The notes under the pieces are model-generated. The model made no database searches. It was not told the DNA's origin and worked only from the letters and a program-made list of their open reading frames with translations. 10,002 bases of DNA, taken from NCBI GenBank assembly GCA_045402695.1, contig JAWPNA010000134.1:1-10002 (forward strand). The letters run 5' to 3'. Below, one piece after another: positions 5,880 to 10,002 of the stretch. The translations under genes and the position numbers were made by a program. The DNA is from JAWPNA01 sp045402695 (GTDB lineage: Bacteria; Acidobacteriota; Polarisedimenticolia; JACPZX01; DASXTC01). How positions within the stretch are numbered: the first letter of the stretch is position 1; each line of letters starts with the position of its first letter.

Positions 5880-7163
5880 ATGTCCGGGGCTCGGGGAACT
5901 CCCCTTCATCGCCAGATTCTCTACGGCATGCTGACAGGCGCGGCGGCGGGCCTGGCCGCCAACCGTTTGTGGGGCGGCAGCGATCAGCTCCAGAACTTCG
6001 TCAAATCGATCACCTATCCGGCCGGGCAGATCTTCCTGCGTCTCATCTTCATGGTGGTCATCCCGCTCATCTTCTGCGCGCTCGTGCTGGGCGTCGCGGA
6101 GTTGGGAGACCTGCGACGCCTGGGGCGCATCGGCCTCAAAACCATTCTCTTCACGCTGGCGCTGAGCGCCATCTCGGTTCTCATCGGCATCGCGCTGGTG
6201 AACCTGGTGCAGCCCGGGAGTGGAATGGCAGCCGCCGAGAAGACCAGCTTGCTGGAGATCCTCGGCAAGTCTGCGAGCGACATCCAGGCGCCTCCGAAGA
6301 AACAAGGGATGCAGATCCTGGTGGACCTGATCCCTGACAATCCGCTCAGAGCGATGGTGGACGCCTTCAAGGGCGAGATGATCGCCGTGATGGTCTTCTC
6401 GCTGCTGATCGGCATCGCGGCCGCGCTGTGTCCGCCAGAACAGACCGCGGCGCTGCTCAACCTCCTACGATCGGTCTACGACGTGGTGATGAAGGTCATC
6501 GCCATGGCGATGAAGCTGGCCCCCTTTGGCGTGGCCGCGCTGCTGTTCAGCCTGACCGCCAGGTTCGGCCTGGAGATCCTCGGCAAGCTTGGGCTCTACG
6601 TCGCCACCGTCATCACCGGACTGCTGCTGCACCAGTTCGTCGTGTACTCCGCCTTCCTCAAGTACGTCGTGCGCTACTCCCCGGTGAAGTTCTTTTCGCG
6701 CACTCGGGAGATCATGCTGACCGCCTTCTCCACATCCTCGGGCAACGCCACCCTGCCCGTGACCATGCGCGTCGCCGAGCAGGAGCTGGGGGTGCCCCGG
6801 CACATCGGCGGGTTCGTCCTGACGGTGGGCTCCACCGCCAACCAGAACGGCACGGCGCTGTACGAAGGGATCACGGTGCTCTTCCTGGCGCAGTTCTTCG
6901 GGGTGCACCTGAGCCTCGGAGCGCAGGTGAGCGTGGTACTGATGTCGATCCTTGCCGGTGTCGGCACGGCGGGAGTGCCCGGCGGATCGCTCCCCATGGT
7001 CGGGGCGCTGCTGGTCTCCATCGGCGTGCCCTGGGAAGGACTCGGCATCATCCTGGGTGTGGACCGGCTTCTCGACATGTGCCGAACGGTCCTGAACGTC
7101 ACGGGAGACGTCGTGGCGGCCGCCTACGTCACGCGCTCGGAGGGGTACGAGCTGCGTCAGTAG
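5880..7163 (+). CDS. Dicarboxylate/amino acid:cation symporter (DAACS family, SLC1/GltPh fold)
   Basis: This inner-membrane secondary transporter has 427 residues, normal for the family, and probably takes up aspartate or glutamate with sodium ions or protons. The expected architecture is visible: hydrophobic helices from residue ~12 (including FLRLIFMVVIPLIFCAL), re-entrant hairpin HP1 with a serine-rich STSSGNATLP (284-293), TM7 with NQNGTALYEG (from 321), HP2 with GTAGVPGGS, and TM8 with VDRLLDMCRTVLNVTGD. The TM8 residues D395, D399, R402, N406 and D410 correspond by alignment to GltPh D390, D394, R397, N401 and D405. R402 fits an acidic side chain and D399 fits an amino group, favouring amino acids over C4-dicarboxylates. 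An unusual point is NQNGT in place of the common NMDGT, replacing an acidic sodium-site residue. The ATG has no ribosome site. The gene stands alone, with its own divergent promoter. Confidence 0.94.
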   Translation: MSGARGTPLHRQILYGMLTGAAAGLAANRLWGGSDQLQNFVKSITYPAGQIFLRLIFMVVIPLIFCALVLGVAELGDLRRLGRIGLKTILFTLALSAISVLIGIALVNLVQPGSGMAAAEKTSLLEILGKSASDIQAPPKKQGMQILVDLIPDNPLRAMVDAFKGEMIAVMVFSLLIGIAAALCPPEQTAALLNLLRSVYDVVMKVIAMAMKLAPFGVAALLFSLTARFGLEILGKLGLYVATVITGLLLHQFVVYSAFLKYVVRYSPVKFFSRTREIMLTAFSTSSGNATLPVTMRVAEQELGVPRHIGGFVLTVGSTANQNGTALYEGITVLFLAQFFGVHLSLGAQVSVVLMSILAGVGTAGVPGGSLPMVGALLVSIGVPWEGLGIILGVDRLLDMCRTVLNVTGDVVAAAYVTRSEGYELRQ

Positions 7164-7173
7164 GCGCCGCGCC

Positions 7174-7202
7174 TTTACATCCCTCCGACCCGCTGATACG
7201 AT
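7174..7202 (+). promoter_or_regulatory. Candidate sigma-70 promoter for the MEMO-lptD genes
   Basis: TTTACA (7174-7179) and TACGAT (7197-7202) are spaced by exactly 17 bp, matching the consensus at five and four of six positions. Transcription would begin near 7209, leaving a leader of about 49 bases. That leader contains a small dyad (CCCGC 7218-7222, GCGGG 7232-7236) just before the ribosome site. The promoter begins 11 bases after the symporter stop, so some readthrough from the symporter gene is also possible. Confidence 0.55.
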
Positions 7203-7257
7203 TTTTCCCCCAATCAACCCGCGTGATTCGAGCGGGACACCGGTGGAGCCGCCCGTC

Positions 7258-8070
7258 ATGATCAGGCAACCCGCAGTGGCCGGCCAGTTCTACTCGGCCG
7301 ATCCGGCGAAGCTGCGGACCGACATCGAACTGTACCTGCGCGAGGCCGCCCCCCTCGCCGGCCCCGCCAGCGCTTCGGCGCTGCTCGTTCCGCATGCGGG
7401 GTACATCTACTCGGGGCGCGTGGCCGGCGCCGCGTATGCGTCAACCAAGCTGCCGCGCGCGTTATTGATCCTCTGTCCCAATCACACCGGCGAGGGGCGG
7501 ACCATCGCGGTGATGAACAGGGGGACTTGGATGACTCCCCTGGGCGCCGCCGCTGTTGACGAGGATCTCGCGGATCGCGTGGTCGAATGCTGTCGCGCCG
7601 CCGAGGTGGATTCCACCGCCCACCGCGACGAACACTCCCTCGAAGTGCAGATTCCCTTCCTGCAGGTTCTGCTGGGCGAGTTCACCTTCGTCCCGATCTG
7701 CGTCGGCACCGGACGGCTGTCCGTGCTGCTGGAACTCGGCAGCGGACTGTCCGTCGCCCTGCGAGGATGGCGCGAGTCGGTGGGGGTGATCATCTCCTCC
7801 GACATGAGCCACTACATCCCTGCCGAGAAGGCCAGAGCGAAGGACAAGGCGGCCATCGACATGATGGTGGCCCTGGACCCCGAAGGACTGCATCGCGTCG
7901 TCCGCGAGCAGGAGATCTCGATGTGCGGGTTCGCGCCCGCCGTCGCCGGGCTGGCCGCGATCAAGGAAGCCGGCTCACGCGCGGGCCGTCTCGTCGCATA
8001 CGGCAACTCCGGCGATGCGAGCGGAGACTTCACGCGGGTCGTTGCCTACGCGGGCCTCGCCTTCTCATGA
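7258..8070 (+). CDS. MEMO1 family protein (AmmeMemoRadiSam system protein B-like)
   Basis: This 270-residue protein has the MEMO fold, related to class III extradiol dioxygenases. The ATG at 7258 is chosen because MIRQPAVAGQFYSAD is the standard family start and GGTGGAG (7242-7248) lies 9 bases upstream; a GTG at 7243 is in frame but lies inside that site. Conserved segments appear in order: VPHAGYIYSGRVAG (H46), LCPNHTG (H76), HRDEHSLEVQIPFL (H122, H126), SSDMSHYIP (H185) and SMCGFAPAV (C223). H46, H76 and C223 correspond by motif to the putative metal-binding residues of human MEMO1. In many prokaryotes the family sits beside an AMMECR1 protein and a radical SAM enzyme; neither is visible here. 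Instead its last codons overlap lptD by four bases (ATGA), so the two are probably co-transcribed and translationally coupled. Its biochemical role is not established. Confidence 0.92.
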   Translation: MIRQPAVAGQFYSADPAKLRTDIELYLREAAPLAGPASASALLVPHAGYIYSGRVAGAAYASTKLPRALLILCPNHTGEGRTIAVMNRGTWMTPLGAAAVDEDLADRVVECCRAAEVDSTAHRDEHSLEVQIPFLQVLLGEFTFVPICVGTGRLSVLLELGSGLSVALRGWRESVGVIISSDMSHYIPAEKARAKDKAAIDMMVALDPEGLHRVVREQEISMCGFAPAVAGLAAIKEAGSRAGRLVAYGNSGDASGDFTRVVAYAGLAFS

Positions 8071-10002
8071 CCTTCTTCCTAGCTCGCCTGATCCGGTGGG
8101 CCGCGCCCATCGCGACGCGGGCTTGCCGGCACCTGGCTATCGGTTTGCTGGTCAGCCTGCCGGCCATCCTGGCCGACTCGCTCGTCGCCGGCGCCGGCGA
8201 GCATCCGCAGGCCCAAGAGGCGGAGCGTCCCAGCATCTCGGCGGGCCAGATCGAGCAGATCTCCGACGACGAGCTGCTCCTCACAGGTGACGTGGACCTG
8301 CGCTACGGCGACATGCGCCTGCTGGCCGATCAGGTCCACTACAACGACAAGACCCGGGCGGCTCTCGCCGAAGGCAACGTCGTGTTGATGTTCGGGAAGA
8401 GCCAGATCAGCGGCGACCGGCTCGAGATGAACGTGGAAACCCGATTGGCCACCATCTGGAACGCGCACGGCTACATGGATCCCGACGTCATCTTCGACGC
8501 GGAGAAGCTGGAGCGTATCGCCGAAGACAAGGTGGTTATCACCGACGGAACGGTCACGACGTGCACGCAGCCCACCCCTTACTGGGCTTTCCACGTCTCG
8601 AAGGCCACGCTGCAGGTCGGCCACTACGCCTACATGCGCAACGTCGAGATCAAGTCGGGCAAGGCTCCGGTGTTTTACCTGCCTTATCTGATCTGGCCGT
8701 TGAAGAGCGACCGTGCCACGGGCCTGCTGCTGCCCAACGTCGGCTACTCCCGGACGCGCGGGTCGTTCATCGGGAACGCGTTCTACGTCGTCATGGGCCG
8801 CAGCCAGGACACCACCTTCTTTTACGACCTCTACGGCCGCACCGGCACCGGGCTCGGTTTCGATTACCGGTTCGTGCCCGCGCCCAAGGGCGAGGGATCC
8901 TTCACGGGCTATTATCTGCATGACACCTTTTCGGACGGCACCTCGACGGACCAGGAGCGTCCGGACCGCAGGTACCGATTCCGGCTCAGGGAGGACCAGC
9001 GCTTCGGCAGCGGCTTCAGGTTGCTGGCCGATCTGAACAAGGTAAGCGACCTGGACTACTACCTCGACTTCGAGCGGGACATCACGCAGACCACCAGCCC
9101 CACCGTTTTCTCGCAGATCGATCTTTCGCGCAACTGGAGCAACTACTCGCTGAACGTCAACCTGGACCGCCAGGAGCAGTTTCTCAGCAGCACCGAGGAT
9201 CTCACGCTGCAGAAGCTCCCCGAGATCGAGGCTCGCGGCAGGGGGATCCGCTTCGGGCGCTCGCCTTTCTACCTGTCGTTCGTGTCATCCGCCGCCGTGC
9301 TCACGAAGCATCGGAACCTGGAGGTCCTCCGTAGCCCTTCCGATCCGAACATCATGATGATGGGCCCGGAGAAGACGGTCGCGGTGTCTTTGGACACGAT
9401 CTATCAGCGCTACGATCTCTTCCCGACCATCTCCGCCTCGCTGAGCCCCACGTCGTGGCTCGACATCTCGCCATCGGTCTCGGCGCGCGAGACCATCTAC
9501 ACGCGCGGCCTGGCCAATCCTCTGGATCAGGACTCTCCGTCCGAGGACAAGGACGTGAAGCGCGGCTACGCCGCGTTCAACCTGTCCGTCGTGGGGCCGC
9601 GGTTTTTCAGGCTGTTCGGCGACCCGCTGCGCACAGACGCCTCGGTGTTCAAGCACACCTTCGAGCCTCACGTCGTCTACACCTACGTTCCCGAGGTAAC
9701 GGCGGGCGAGCGGGTCATCCGCTTCGACGAAGTGGACATCCTGCGCGGCGACGTCAATGCAATCACTTACTCGCTCACCAGCCGTTTGTTCGAAAAGAAG
9801 CCCGCCCCGGCCTCGACCTCTCCCGCCCGCCTGCCAAGCGAATCCAAGGCCACCGACCTCGCCGGGCCCACGGAGGTGGCGACACCCGTCACCGATGTGA
9901 AGGATCTTCCGGCAGAGATGAAGGAGGCGCTGAAGGACCAGGCGCGCGCTCCCGGTGTCGGTGCGGTCGAGGTGGCAACCTTCGACCTGTCGCAGACTTG
10001 GT
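8067..10002 (+). CDS. lptD: LPS-assembly outer-membrane protein LptD (3' end outside window)
   Basis: LptD is the outer-membrane beta-barrel that, with the lipoprotein LptE, inserts lipopolysaccharide into the outer leaflet. The frame is open from the ATG at 8067 to the window edge, giving 645 residues; the last barrel strands are missing. The N-terminus is signal-like (arginines at 7, 10, 18 and 21, hydrophobic ~23-36). An OstA/LptA-type beta-taco domain follows (LLTGDVDLRYGDMRLLADQV, EGNVVLMFGKSQISGDRLEM). Then come family hallmarks: GTVTTCTQPTPYW (C166), PVFYLPYLIWPLKSDRATG (R216, G219), LLLPNVGYS, and alternating amphipathic strands of the barrel. C166 is the only cysteine visible after the signal peptide. 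Residues ~576-634 form a Pro/Ala/Lys-rich insertion between two strands. The start overlaps the MEMO stop as ATGA with no clear ribosome site, implying coupled translation. LptD identification is strong from domain order and motifs. Confidence 0.93.
   Translation, partial: MTFFLARLIRWAAPIATRACRHLAIGLLVSLPAILADSLVAGAGEHPQAQEAERPSISAGQIEQISDDELLLTGDVDLRYGDMRLLADQVHYNDKTRAALAEGNVVLMFGKSQISGDRLEMNVETRLATIWNAHGYMDPDVIFDAEKLERIAEDKVVITDGTVTTCTQPTPYWAFHVSKATLQVGHYAYMRNVEIKSGKAPVFYLPYLIWPLKSDRATGLLLPNVGYSRTRGSFIGNAFYVVMGRSQDTTFFYDLYGRTGTGLGFDYRFVPAPKGEGSFTGYYLHDTFSDGTSTDQERPDRRYRFRLREDQRFGSGFRLLADLNKVSDLDYYLDFERDITQTTSPTVFSQIDLSRNWSNYSLNVNLDRQEQFLSSTEDLTLQKLPEIEARGRGIRFGRSPFYLSFVSSAAVLTKHRNLEVLRSPSDPNIMMMGPEKTVAVSLDTIYQRYDLFPTISASLSPTSWLDISPSVSARETIYTRGLANPLDQDSPSEDKDVKRGYAAFNLSVVGPRFFRLFGDPLRTDASVFKHTFEPHVVYTYVPEVTAGERVIRFDEVDILRGDVNAITYSLTSRLFEKKPAPASTSPARLPSESKATDLAGPTEVATPVTDVKDLPAEMKEALKDQARAPGVGAVEVATFDLSQTW

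Noticed and set aside
7162..7206. A terminator after the symporter gene (AGGCG/CGCCT hairpin and a later T5 run).
   Set aside because: The stem is only 5 bp with a 3-base loop, the T run is 26 bases away, and the region holds a better-supported promoter.
8079..8921. A 280-residue open frame on the - strand opposite lptD.
   Set aside because: The lptD frame is uninterrupted and carries all family motifs. The antisense product is low-complexity with no recognisable domain.
1..10002. tRNA, rRNA, CRISPR arrays, phage genes, riboswitches or toxin-antitoxin pairs.
   Set aside because: Reading both strands I saw no cloverleaf-like segments, regular spaced repeats or matching protein motifs. Coding density leaves only the short gaps already described.

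Overview
This is a high-GC, gene-dense bacterial window with eight protein-coding genes, two of them cut by the window edges, and one structured repeat element. The last gene is lptD, so the cell is a Gram-negative (diderm) bacterium that makes lipopolysaccharide or a related outer leaflet. The pairing of a CRTAC1-type FG-GAP/ASPIC-UnbV protein with a secreted TPR protein, a carboxypeptidase Q-like M28 peptidase and the GC-rich codon use suggest an uncultured soil or sediment lineage, such as Acidobacteriota or a deltaproteobacterial-type group. That assignment is inference; no marker gene here fixes the phylum.

Layout. Bases 1-897 (+) hold the C-terminal part of an M28 metallopeptidase. It converges on an AIM24/TIGR00266 protein (943-1668, -). 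That gene diverges from a D-2-hydroxyacid dehydrogenase (1751-2677, +) across an 82-bp gap containing a self-complementary ATTATAAT box. Between the dehydrogenase stop and the next convergent gene lies a 277-bp element (2674-2950) with 34-bp terminal inverted repeats, nested internal inverted repeats and a possible TAA target duplication. It looks like a non-autonomous MITE-type element. Bases 3017-5802 (-) are a two-gene operon, CRTAC1-like protein then TPR protein, coupled by a GTGA stop/start overlap. A 77-bp divergent promoter region (5803-5879) separates it from a sodium/acidic amino acid symporter of the DAACS (SLC1/GltPh) family (5880-7163, +), which may be translated from a nearly leaderless mRNA. 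A clear -35/-10 pair at 7174-7202 then precedes a MEMO1/AmmeMemoRadiSam-B-like gene (7258-8070), which overlaps the start of lptD (8067 to the window end) by four bases.

How the genes relate. Only two pairs show real coupling: CRTAC1-TPR, both predicted to be exported, and MEMO-LptD. The other genes look like independent housekeeping or accessory functions: peptide hydrolysis, 2-oxoacid reduction and acidic amino acid uptake. I see no phage, CRISPR, toxin-antitoxin, biosynthetic or RNA genes. The most unusual item is the inverted-repeat element at 2674-2950. The CRTAC1-TPR operon is the best candidate for a poorly understood system.
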